Of a stretch of 64,000 bases of DNA, positions 37,703 to 45,588 are shown one piece after another. The position numbers and the translations under genes were made by a program. Positions within the stretch are counted from its first letter, which is position 1; the number at the start of each line of letters is the position of its first letter. Below the pieces are notes generated by a model, which did not search any database, was not told the origin of the DNA, and saw only the letters and a program-made list of their open reading frames with translations. Source of the DNA: CAYTBN01 sp964436045 (GTDB taxonomy: Bacteria > Myxococcota_A > UBA796 > UBA9615 > CAYRNR01); the NCBI GenBank assembly GCA_964436045.1, contig CAYTBN010000014.1, positions 1 through 64,000 on the forward strand, read 5' to 3'.

Positions 37703-38788
37703 CTACAGCGCCGCCCGCTTGGCGTCGATGCTGGCCAGCAGGCTCTCGAAGGCGGACGCGAACGACGCGACCCCGGCCCTCTGCAGGTCCGCGGTGATGT
37801 CGTCGACGTCGATGGCCAGCGCCGCCAGCGCGTTCAGCCGTGCCCGCGCTCCGTCCAGATCCCGGTCCACGGTGCGGGCGACGGTGCCGTGATCGATGAA
37901 GGCGTCCAGCGTCTTGGGTGGCACCGTGTTGACCGTGGCGGGTCCGATCAACTCGTCCACGTACATCGTGTCCGGGTACGCGGGGTTCTTGGTGCCCGTG
38001 CTGGCCCACAGTACCCGCTGGACCTGGGCCCCCTTCGCGGCCAGCGCCTCCCAGCGCTCGCCGGCGAACAGCTCGCCGAAGCGGGCGTAGGCCACCCGGG
38101 CATTGTCCACCGCGGTCTTGCCGAACAGGTCGTCCCGGCCGATCTCGGCGAGCTGCTTGTCCACGGCCGAGTCCAGTCGGCTGACGAAGAATGACGCCAC
38201 CGAGGCGACGCTTCCCAGCGGTTGGCCGGCCTCGGCCCGCCGCTCCAGCCCCCGGATGAACGCGCCGGCCGAGGCCTCGTAATGGGCCAGCGAGAAGATC
38301 AGCGTGATGTTGACGTTGATGCCGTCGGCGATCAGCGTCTCGATGGCCGGCACTCCGGCCGGGGTGACCGGCACCTTGATCATCAGATTGGGTCGGTCGA
38401 CCGTGGTCCACAGGCGCCGGGCTTCGGCCACCGTGCGCTCCGTGTCGTGGGCCAGCAGCGGGCTGACCTCCAGGCTCACGTGGCCGTCGGTGGCCTCCGA
38501 ACCGTCGAACACGGGCCGCAGGATGTCGCAGGCGTGGCGGATGTCCGCGATGGCCAGGGTCTCGTAGATCGCCTGGGTGTCCAGCCGCCGGGCCACGAGT
38601 TCGGCCATGGCGTCGTCGTAGTCGTCGTTGTGGGCGATGGCCTGCTCGAAGATCGACGGGTTGGAGGTGACCCCGCGGACGCCGTCGTCCACCAGGGCCC
38701 CGAGCTGGCCCGAGGTCAGCAGCGCCCGGCGAATGAAATCGAACCATACCGACTGGCCCTCGGCGTGCAGGTCGCGAAGTTTGCTCAT
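37703..38788 (-). CDS. tal: Transaldolase
   Basis: 361 residues from the ATG at 38788 that overlaps the zwf stop by four bases. GVRGVTSNPSIFEQAI, KVPVTPAGVPAIETLIADGINVNITLIFS (with the Schiff-base Lys in the first part) and ASTGTKNPAYPDTMYVDELIGP are typical of the long (TalB-like type II) actinobacterial and proteobacterial form. It exchanges three-carbon units between sedoheptulose 7-phosphate and glyceraldehyde 3-phosphate. Coupled translation with zwf is suggested by the ATGA overlap. Confidence 0.96.
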   Translation of the reverse strand: MSKLRDLHAEGQSVWFDFIRRALLTSGQLGALVDDGVRGVTSNPSIFEQAIAHNDDYDDAMAELVARRLDTQAIYETLAIADIRHACDILRPVFDGSEATDGHVSLEVSPLLAHDTERTVAEARRLWTTVDRPNLMIKVPVTPAGVPAIETLIADGINVNITLIFSLAHYEASAGAFIRGLERRAEAGQPLGSVASVASFFVSRLDSAVDKQLAEIGRDDLFGKTAVDNARVAYARFGELFAGERWEALAAKGAQVQRVLWASTGTKNPAYPDTMYVDELIGPATVNTVPPKTLDAFIDHGTVARTVDRDLDGARARLNALAALAIDVDDITADLQRAGVASFASAFESLLASIDAKRAAL

Positions 38789-40302
38789 CGGGGATCTCCT
38801 CCTGTGTTGACCGCCCGCGGAAGGTAGCCCTTCAGGGCGGGGAATTTCTCGAAGCTGCGGTCCGGACCCTCGCTGCCCGCGGGGTAGGGGTGGAGGTGCG
38901 CGTCGGGATCGGCGCAGGCCTCGCAGGCCTCGATCACCGGGTCGAAGAACCCCCATGCCTCGTCCAGTCCGTCCTGGCGCCAGAACAGCGTGCGATCGCC
39001 GCGCATGGCGTCCAGCAGCGACTTCTCGTAGGCGTCCACCGTCTGGCCGGCCGACCCCTCCTGGTAGTCGAACAGCAGATCCACGCGCCGGACCGACGGG
39101 CGATCGCCCGGCTCCTTGGCCCGGATGCGGAGGCGGATCGACTCCTCGGGGTACACGGAGAGGGTCAGGCGGTTGGCCGGGATCTCGATGCCCAGCGCGT
39201 CGCGGAACAGGGTGTGTGGCACGGCCTTGAACTGCAGGTCGATGCGGGTCTCCTTGCGGGCGAGGCGCTTGCCGGAGACCAGATAGAAGGGCACTCCTTG
39301 CCACCGCCAGTTGTCCACGAAGACCCGCAAGGCGGCGTATGTCGGGGTGAGCGATCCGGGCGCCACCGCCGGAGCGTCCCGGTAGGCGGCGCTCGGTGAG
39401 CCGTCGACCTCGCCGGCGTCGTACTGGCCAAGCACCAGATCCCGGTGGCGGTCCGTGGTGTCGAAGGGGCGCAGGCTGCGGAACAGCTTGACCTTCTCGT
39501 CCCGGATGCGGTCGGCGTCCAGCTGCGATGGCGGCTCGGCGGCCACCAGCGCCAGCAGCTGCATCATGTGGTTCTGGAACATGTCCCGCAGTACGCCCGC
39601 GGTGTCGTAGTAGCCAGCCCGGTGGCCCGCGCCCAGGCTCTCGCCCGCGTGGATGCGCACGTGGTCCACGTAACGACGGTTCCAGATCGGCTCGAAGATC
39701 GCGTTGGCGAAGCGGAACACCAGGATGTTCTGGACCGTCTCCTTGGCCATGTAGTGGTCGATGCGGAACACCTGGTGTTCGGCGAACCCGGAGGCGATGG
39801 CGGCGCCCAGCTCCCGGGAGCTGGCCAGGTCGCGGCCGAAGGGTTTCTCGACCACCAGCCGCACCCAGCCGTCTTCTTCGTCGGCGAGCCCGGCGCCGGC
39901 CAGGTGTGTGGCGACCGTGGCGTAGAGTTGCGGTGGCAGCGCCAGGTTGAACACCCGGTTGGCCCCTGTCCCGTGATCCGCCGCCACCCGTTCGAGCCGT
40001 TCGCCCAGGGCCAGGTAGGAGCCTGGATCGTCATACACCAGCGGCTGGTAGTGGAGGTGTGACGCGAAGGCATCCCAGTCCGCTCCGCCGGTCCCGGACG
40101 TGACCTGCGTCCGGAAGGTGTCGTCGGACAGTGCGGTGCGGCTCGTGCCCACGACGGCGAAACGCTCGGGCAGCAGGCCGCCCTGGTGGAGGGCAAACAG
40201 CGCCGGGATGAGCTTGCGCCGGGTCAGGTCCCCGGACGCGCCGAAGATCACCAGCACGCACGGTGCAGGTCGATCCCCCAGTGGCATGGTCCGTTCTGTC
40301 AC
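38785..40302 (-). CDS. zwf: Glucose-6-phosphate 1-dehydrogenase
   Basis: 505 residues from GTG 40302, chosen because GGGAGGA stands eight bases upstream; ATG 40287 is an alternative. VIFGASGDLTRRKLIPALF is the NADP-binding motif, FRIDHYMAKETVQNILVFRFAN the substrate and catalytic region (active-site motif RIDHYMAKE), and VEKPFGRDLASS a further signature. It commits glucose 6-phosphate to the oxidative pentose phosphate pathway and makes NADPH. First gene of the zwf-tal-pgl-glk-pgi-gnd operon, divergent from the acyl-CoA synthetase gene across a 186-base promoter region. Confidence 0.96.
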   Translation of the reverse strand: MTERTMPLGDRPAPCVLVIFGASGDLTRRKLIPALFALHQGGLLPERFAVVGTSRTALSDDTFRTQVTSGTGGADWDAFASHLHYQPLVYDDPGSYLALGERLERVAADHGTGANRVFNLALPPQLYATVATHLAGAGLADEEDGWVRLVVEKPFGRDLASSRELGAAIASGFAEHQVFRIDHYMAKETVQNILVFRFANAIFEPIWNRRYVDHVRIHAGESLGAGHRAGYYDTAGVLRDMFQNHMMQLLALVAAEPPSQLDADRIRDEKVKLFRSLRPFDTTDRHRDLVLGQYDAGEVDGSPSAAYRDAPAVAPGSLTPTYAALRVFVDNWRWQGVPFYLVSGKRLARKETRIDLQFKAVPHTLFRDALGIEIPANRLTLSVYPEESIRLRIRAKEPGDRPSVRRVDLLFDYQEGSAGQTVDAYEKSLLDAMRGDRTLFWRQDGLDEAWGFFDPVIEACEACADPDAHLHPYPAGSEGPDRSFEKFPALKGYLPRAVNTGGDPR

Positions 40303-40412
40303 CGCGTTCGTCCTCCCGGTGCAGGGATGGTACCGCTGATCTCTATTCACGTCCCCCCGGACGAACCGCCGCCCGTCGAGGCCCGAATTCCGGTGAGCCC
40401 ACAAACAACTCC

Positions 40413-40441
40413 TTGAGGGAAAAGCCTACCGTTCTTATCCT
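40413..40441 (+). promoter_or_regulatory. Sigma-70-type promoter for the acyl-CoA synthetase gene
   Basis: TTGAGG at 40413-40418 and TATCCT at 40436-40441 are separated by 17 bases, four of six matches each to the consensus. The predicted start at about 40448 leaves a 40-base leader with AGAGGGGG before the ATG at 40489. Confidence 0.5.
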
Positions 40442-40488
40442 GTGCGCTCATCCGCGCCTGCCGCGCGGAGAAGAGGGGGATATCCACG

Positions 40489-42264
40489 ATGGCCGAATCG
40501 ACTCCCGCCCGCATCTTCGCCCAGGCCCGCGAACGCGGCGACCTGCCCGCCTACTACGAGAAGGATGGTGGCACCTGGCACCCGACCACCTGGAGCGAGT
40601 ACGCCGACCAGGTCCGCCAGGCTGCACGGGCGCTGATCACCCTGGGGATCGAGCCCGGCGACCGGGTTTCCCTCCTCGGCTTCAATCGCTCCGAGTGGGT
40701 GATCTTCGACGTGGGTGCGATCGCCGTGGGCGCCGCCCCGGCAGGGATCTACATCACCAGCTCCCCGGCCGAGGTCCAGTACATCCTCGACCACTCCGAG
40801 GCGCCGATCATCCTGCTCGAGGACGAAGGGCAGTGGAAGAAGGTGCTCGAGCAGCTGCCCAACCTGCCCAAGCTCAAGCACGTGGTGATGATGCGGGGCG
40901 TCGCCCCCATCGACCACGAGATCGTGATGTCGTGGGAGGATTTCATGGCCAAGGGGGACGAGACCCCCGCGGAGAAGGTGGACGAGCGGGTCGACGCGCT
41001 GGATCCCGACGGGATGGCGACGCTGATCTACACCTCGGGCACCACCGGACCGCCCAAGGCCGTGATGCTGTCCAACCGCAACCTGACCTGGACCACGGAC
41101 GAGGCGGCGCGCATCGGCCGGTTCACCGCCGACGACTGCTCGGTGTCGTACCTGCCCCTGTCCCACATCGCCGAGCAGCTGTTCACGATCCACGGGCCGG
41201 CCTGCACCGGCTGCACGATCTACTACGCCGAGTCGATCGCCAAGCTGCCGGACAACCTCAAGGAGGTCCGGCCGACGGTGGTCTTCGGCGTGCCGCGCAT
41301 CTGGGAGAAGATGCACGCCAAGATCAGCGACAAGCTGGGCGCGGCCACCGGAGTCAAGGCCAAGCTGGCCGGCTGGGCCATCGGGGTCGGCAGCGAGGCG
41401 ATGGCCGTCAAGCACCGGGGCGGCACGCCGTCCGGGTGGCTGGGCATCAAGCACAAACTGGCGAACAAGCTGATCTTCTCCAAGATCAAGGAGGCCATCG
41501 GTTTCGACCGGGCTCGGCTGTGTATCACCGCCGCCGCGCCGATCTCGCCGAGCGTCATCGAGTTCTTCACCGGGCTCGACATCTCGATCCAGGAGGTCTA
41601 CGGCCAGTCCGAGGACACCGGCCCGGCCACCTTCAACCGGATGGAGAACACCAAGATCGGCACGGTGGGCACCAAGTTCCGCGGCACCGAGATCAAGATC
41701 GCCGACGACCAGGAGATCCTGCTGAAGGGACCCCACGTCTTCCTGGGCTACTTCAAGGATGAGGTGGCCACCGCCGAGACCCTGATCGACGGCTGGCTGC
41801 ACACCGGAGACTGCGGCGAAGTGGACGCCGACGGCTTCCTGCGGATCACCGGCCGCAAGAAGGAGATCATCGTCACCAGCGGTGGCAAGAACATCACCCC
41901 GGCCAACATCGAGAAGAAGATCAACGACCACCCGATGGTCTCCCAGTCGGTGGTCATCGGCGACGCCCGCAAGTTCCTGTCGGCGATCATCACCCTCGAA
42001 CCGGACAAGAAGTCCGAGTGGTGCAAGGTCAACGACGTCGATCCTTCCACGGCCCACGAGAACCCGAAGCTGATCGACGAGATCAAGACCCACGTGGATG
42101 GGGTCGTCAACCCGTCCTTCGCCCGGGTCGAGCACGTCCGCAAGTTCGCGGTTCTGCCCCGCGAGTTCTCCATCGAGGACGAGGAGCTGACCCCGACGAT
42201 GAAGATCAAGCGCCGGATCGTGAACCGCAACTGGGCCGAGACGATCGACGGGATCTACGAGTAG
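40489..42264 (+). CDS. Long-chain acyl-CoA synthetase (AMP-forming)
   Basis: 591 residues, no signal peptide. The AMP-binding motif LIYTSGTTGPPKAVMLSNRNL, SYLPLSHIAEQ, ITAAAPISPSVIEFF, VYGQSEDTGPATFN, WLHTGDCGEVDADGFLRITGRKKEIIVTSGGKNITPANIE are all in order. The length and the C-terminal lid match the FadD15/bubblegum-type synthetases of long-chain fatty acids. It activates fatty acids to acyl-CoA for beta-oxidation or lipid synthesis. A single gene behind its own promoter. Confidence 0.93.
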   Translation: MAESTPARIFAQARERGDLPAYYEKDGGTWHPTTWSEYADQVRQAARALITLGIEPGDRVSLLGFNRSEWVIFDVGAIAVGAAPAGIYITSSPAEVQYILDHSEAPIILLEDEGQWKKVLEQLPNLPKLKHVVMMRGVAPIDHEIVMSWEDFMAKGDETPAEKVDERVDALDPDGMATLIYTSGTTGPPKAVMLSNRNLTWTTDEAARIGRFTADDCSVSYLPLSHIAEQLFTIHGPACTGCTIYYAESIAKLPDNLKEVRPTVVFGVPRIWEKMHAKISDKLGAATGVKAKLAGWAIGVGSEAMAVKHRGGTPSGWLGIKHKLANKLIFSKIKEAIGFDRARLCITAAAPISPSVIEFFTGLDISIQEVYGQSEDTGPATFNRMENTKIGTVGTKFRGTEIKIADDQEILLKGPHVFLGYFKDEVATAETLIDGWLHTGDCGEVDADGFLRITGRKKEIIVTSGGKNITPANIEKKINDHPMVSQSVVIGDARKFLSAIITLEPDKKSEWCKVNDVDPSTAHENPKLIDEIKTHVDGVVNPSFARVEHVRKFAVLPREFSIEDEELTPTMKIKRRIVNRNWAETIDGIYE

Positions 42265-42286
42265 ACCGAGACCGAGACCGAGTCCG
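42265..42286. repeat. ACCGAG hexanucleotide repeat after the acyl-CoA synthetase stop
   Basis: Just over three copies of ACCGAG start on the base after the stop codon and are followed by TCCGGC. Same family as the hexamer repeats at 11496, 19493 and 44563. Confidence 0.6.
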
Positions 42287-42340
42287 GCCCCCAGCGCCAT
42301 TCCTGACAACCTCTTGAATCCCCCCGCCCTCGACCTCCGA

Positions 42341-42382
42341 TAGGCTAGTCTCCATCCCGAAATGCGGGACGGGAACTAGGCT
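42341..42382 (+). promoter_or_regulatory. Two TAGGCT -10-like boxes before the thioredoxin-like gene
   Basis: TAGGCT occurs at 42341-42346 and again at 42377-42382, 36 bases apart. The second is 18 bases before the ATG at 42401, with GGGAGG between. They could be two promoters or one promoter plus a copy. Confidence 0.35.
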
Positions 42383-42400
42383 ACGTCCGGGAGGTCTGCG

Positions 42401-43225
42401 ATGGCGTTGCGGATACGGATCGGTTTGCTGGCGCTCGGCCTGCTGGGGCTGGGCTGCCAGCCGGTGTACGTGGGCGACGGGGGGCACGACCGGCAGGACG
42501 ACGACGACGACGGCGACGACGACACGGGGGACGACGACACCTGGGGCGACGACGACACCGGGGACGACGACACCTGGGGTGATGACGACGACAGCGACGG
42601 CGGCGCGGATCCCGACGGGGACGGGCTGACCAACGACGAGGAGGTCCAGCACGGCACCGATCCGGACGATCCGGACACCGATGGCGACGGTTACGACGAC
42701 GGCGACGAGGTCCACGGGGCCAGCGATCCGCTGGAGGCGATGCTCTACCCCTTCGCCTGCGGCTACCCTCCTGCGCCGGGTCCGGTCTGGCAGGGGCAGG
42801 GCTGGAACGTCGGCCAGGTGGCGCCCAACGTGACCTTGATGGACCAGTGCGGGGAGATGATCGACCTGCACAGCCTGTCCGGATGGGGGGTGCTGCTGGA
42901 GTTCGGGGCCCCCTGGTGACCCTCCTGTGTGAGCCAGGCTGGCTCATCGCAGAGTAACTACGACAACCTGATGCCCGCCGGGATCATCGTGGTCTACGGC
43001 CTGATCGAGAACGCCGCTGGCGGATCACCCAACCAGAGCCACCTCAACCAGTGGGCCAACCAGCACGGCATGACCCACCCGGTGCTCGCCGACGGGAACA
43101 ACCAGCTCCACGGCCACATGGACACCAACGGCTACATCCCGACCATCTGGTCGAGCCGGTACGGCTGGCCAAGATGGAGCTTCAACGCGAGAACGCCGAT
43201 TCCTCGGGCATCCTGGCGGCATTGA
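42401..43225 (+). CDS. Thioredoxin-like lipoprotein with in-frame UGA in the active site (candidate selenoprotein)
   Basis: A lipoprotein signal (LLGLGC, Cys 19) and an acidic linker with TGDDD units (to about 65) precede a DPDGDG..DTDGDG segment and a thioredoxin/TlpA-like domain from about 125 (QVAPNVTLMDQCGEMIDLHSL, VLLEFGAPW). A TGA at 42917-42919 (codon 173) takes the place of the first Cys of W-C-x-x-C: the frame reads W-UGA-P-S-C and continues with good thioredoxin sequence (SNYDNLMPAGIIVVYGLIEN ... NGYIPTIW with the cis-Pro). A 7-base-pair hairpin with a GGC loop sits 10 bases beyond the UGA. This fits selenocysteine insertion; a TGC/TGT-to-TGA error is the alternative. After about 43145 the natural end is lost. 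Confidence 0.6.
42930..42946 (+). promoter_or_regulatory. SECIS-like hairpin downstream of the in-frame UGA
   Basis: TGAGCCA-GGC-TGGCTCA forms a perfect 7-base-pair stem with a three-base loop whose first two bases are G. It begins 10 bases and its loop 17 bases after the UGA. Bacterial SECIS elements are hairpins immediately after the UGA with a G-containing apical loop about 16-37 bases away, so the spacing fits. The hairpin is inside the coding frame, as is normal in bacteria. Confidence 0.5.
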
Positions 43226-43773
43226 TCGGCGACTGGGACAGCGAGAGTGTCTTCGGTAGCGGCGACCTGTTCGGCGACGCGGAGCTCGAGGCCAGCGGCT
43301 GGTTGGGCGGGTCGTCCGAGGGGTTGATGATCGGCAGCGGCGGCCTGGGCTCGCGGGGCTCCGGCCTGGGGGGCGGCGGCATCGCCGAGGGGCTGGACGG
43401 GCTGGGGACCCGGGGGACGGGCGGCGGCGGTGCCGTGGGCTACGGCGGCGGTGGCAGCTACACCGGCACGAGCGCCATGCTCACCAGCGGCGGCGACGCG
43501 GGCCCGCTGCGGGACCACGTCAGCCGGCGGCTGAGCCGGGTGGAGTACTGCTACACGAGCCGCCTGCGCGACTCGGCGGGGCTGGCGGGCACGCTGACGG
43601 TCTCGCTGGCGGCGGACGCCGAGGGCGCGGTCACCGTCCAGGGGGTTGGCGGCGTGGATGACGCGGAGCTGGTGCGCTGCGCGAGCACGGCCCTGCGCGG
43701 TCGCCTGGCCACCGCTCCGGGCGAACCGCTGACCGGGGCGTTCGGGGTGTCCCTCTCGCCGGGGTCCCGCTGA
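43147..43773 (+). CDS. AgmX/PglI C-terminal-domain protein, 5' part missing or out of frame
   Basis: From about 43175 the frame reads ENADSSGILAALIGDWDSES, a Gly-rich tract (SGGLGSRGSGLGGGG; GLGTRGTGGGG) and then HVSRRLSRVEYCYTSRLRD..LAGTLTVSLAADAEGAV. This is the Gly-rich linker and TonB-like C-terminal domain of AgmX/PglI proteins, known from Myxococcus motility and envelope systems. The N-terminal GYF/FHA and transmembrane parts usually present are absent. It joins the thioredoxin-like gene in another frame at about 43143-43147, so either one base is missing in a true fusion or two genes are joined by a deletion. No start codon with a ribosome-binding site is visible. Confidence 0.6.
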   Translation: MVEPVRLAKMELQRENADSSGILAALIGDWDSESVFGSGDLFGDAELEASGWLGGSSEGLMIGSGGLGSRGSGLGGGGIAEGLDGLGTRGTGGGGAVGYGGGGSYTGTSAMLTSGGDAGPLRDHVSRRLSRVEYCYTSRLRDSAGLAGTLTVSLAADAEGAVTVQGVGGVDDAELVRCASTALRGRLATAPGEPLTGAFGVSLSPGSR

Positions 43774-43856
43774 TGCCGCCGGCCCGGTGCTGCTGCCGCT
43801 GTTGCTGGACATGGACGAGTTCACCCGCGCCCCCGCCCGCGCCGGCCTACCCGCGC

Positions 43857-43862
43857 TAGAAT
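43857..43862 (+). promoter_or_regulatory. Candidate -10 box (TAGAAT)
   Basis: TAGAAT (five of six consensus) lies 40 bases before the GTG at 43903, which has GGAGGG upstream. Confidence 0.4.
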
Positions 43863-43902
43863 CTCCGTTCGGCGCCCCACCGGGCGCCCGGAGGGAATCG
43901 GT

Positions 43903-45354
43903 GTGGGCAAGGGCGTGACGGACCGGACCGTCGGCGAGGCGGTCCGCGACTACTTCGCCGAGTTCGGCAAGCTGCGCCACGCGTCGCGGGACTTCTGGGT
44001 CGTCCAGCTGGTGAATCTGCTGGACGGGATCGCGTACTTCGCGATGCTGCCCGCCCTGACCCTCTACCTGAGCGAGAACCTGGGCCTGAATGACCAGGCG
44101 GCGGGGAACTGGTTCGGCGCGTTGATGGCGGTCTACACCGCCGTCGGGTTGGTCTCCGGCTTCATCGCCGACTCGGTGGGTATCCGGCGGACCCTGCTGG
44201 TGTCGGTGGTCATCCTGGTGATCAGCCGGCTGCTGATCAGCTTCTTCACGGTCCAGGCGGTGGTGGTGCCGGCCCTGTTCCTGATCATGATCGGCACCGC
44301 GATCATGACGCCGGTGCTGGTGGCCGCGACCAAGCGATACACCACCCGCGAGACCCGGACGGCAGGCTTCAACTTCCTCTACCTGCTGTGGAACGTGGGC
44401 GTGATCCTGGCGGGCCCCGCGCTGGACCTGATCCGCAGCACCTCCCTGGGCAACCGGGGCATATTCATGATGGGGTCGGTGCTCAGCATCCTGTGCTGGA
44501 TCTCCATCGTGGTGCTGATGCGCAAGAAGATCCGGCGGGTGGATGAGGAGAGGGAGAGGGTCAAGGCCGAGACCGAGACGGGGGCCGAGGCCGAGTCCGA
44601 GACCGAGTCCGAGGCCGAGGCCGAGACCGAGACCGAAGCCGAGAAGTGGGAGAACCCGCTGCAGATCGCCTGGAGCGTGGTCCGCGAGAGTTCGTTCTGG
44701 CGCTTCATGCTGTTCCTGGTGCTGGTGGTCGGGGTGAAGCTGGTGTTCGAGTACTGGCACGCCCTGTCGCCCAAGTACTACCTGCGGGTGATCGGTCCGG
44801 ACGCGCCCATCGGGAGCATCAACTCGCTCAACGGTTGGGTGATCTGCATCGGGCTGGTCGTCTCCACGCCGATCGTGGCCCGGTTCAAGCTGTTCAACGT
44901 CATGCTGCTGGGCATCTGCATCTCGGCGGTGTCGGTGTTCATCCCCGTGATCCCGCCCCAGCTGTTCATGGGGCTGGACCCGGCCGCGCTGGCCCGTGGG
45001 TACTACATCCTCGTGCTGGGGCAGGTCCTGCTGTTCTCCATCGGCGAGGTGATCTGGTCGCCGCGGCTCTACGAGTACACCGCCGCCATTGCGCCGAAGG
45101 GGCGGGAGGCCTCGTACATGGGGCTGTCCAACTTCCCGATGTTCTTCGCCCGGATGCTGGTGGGGCCGCTGTCGGGATACATGCTGATCAGCTACTGCCC
45201 GGAGGGGACGACGGCGGTCAGCGCCGCCACCGCGCCCTTCCTGCGAAGCCCCCAGTTCATGTGGCTGATCCTGGCCTGCATCGCGCTGGCGAGTCCGGTG
45301 TTGATCCTGCTGCTGCGGCGGATCATCCAGAAGGACTCGACGGCGGACGTCTGA
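43903..45354 (+). CDS. MFS transporter with an acidic hexamer-encoded central loop
   Basis: 483 residues from GTG 43903. Twelve hydrophobic segments can be traced, beginning FWVVQLVNLLDGIAYFAMLPALTLYL. The first half has SGFIADSVGIRRTLLVSVVI, the usual loop 2-3 'G...D..GRR' variant, and NVGVILAGPALDLI. The cytoplasmic loop between helices 6 and 7 (about residues 215-245) is a run of alternating Glu with Thr, Ala or Ser, encoded by a CCGAGN hexamer repeat. The overall look is close to peptide/POT-like or uncharacterised MFS families; the substrate is unknown. Loop length may vary by slippage of the hexamer. Confidence 0.85.
   Translation: MGKGVTDRTVGEAVRDYFAEFGKLRHASRDFWVVQLVNLLDGIAYFAMLPALTLYLSENLGLNDQAAGNWFGALMAVYTAVGLVSGFIADSVGIRRTLLVSVVILVISRLLISFFTVQAVVVPALFLIMIGTAIMTPVLVAATKRYTTRETRTAGFNFLYLLWNVGVILAGPALDLIRSTSLGNRGIFMMGSVLSILCWISIVVLMRKKIRRVDEERERVKAETETGAEAESETESEAEAETETEAEKWENPLQIAWSVVRESSFWRFMLFLVLVVGVKLVFEYWHALSPKYYLRVIGPDAPIGSINSLNGWVICIGLVVSTPIVARFKLFNVMLLGICISAVSVFIPVIPPQLFMGLDPAALARGYYILVLGQVLLFSIGEVIWSPRLYEYTAAIAPKGREASYMGLSNFPMFFARMLVGPLSGYMLISYCPEGTTAVSAATAPFLRSPQFMWLILACIALASPVLILLLRRIIQKDSTADV
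44563..44646. repeat. CCGAGN hexanucleotide repeat inside the MFS gene
   Basis: About 13 units of CCGAGA, CCGAGT, CCGAGG and near variants encode the Glu-rich loop. Six-base units keep the frame, so length change would be tolerated. Similar units occur without coding role at 11496, 19493 and 42265. Confidence 0.75.
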
Positions 45355-45588
45355 TCCTCGCCTCTCTCGCCGTCTCCCATCTCGCGCACGCGCAGTTCAA
45401 GTTATCGAGGCTTCGGCCGATACAGAGGATGGGCCGAGATCCCGCCAGCGAGTACCCCGGCCGGCCGTAGCCACATCGAAGCGATCCCGCAAGGGCTCCG
45501 GGTGACACCCGCGAACGGTGGAGGTGTTGCACGAGAAATTGTGAAACGGCAGCGGAGGGAAAAGGGACCTAGGCCAAGAAAGACAGGC

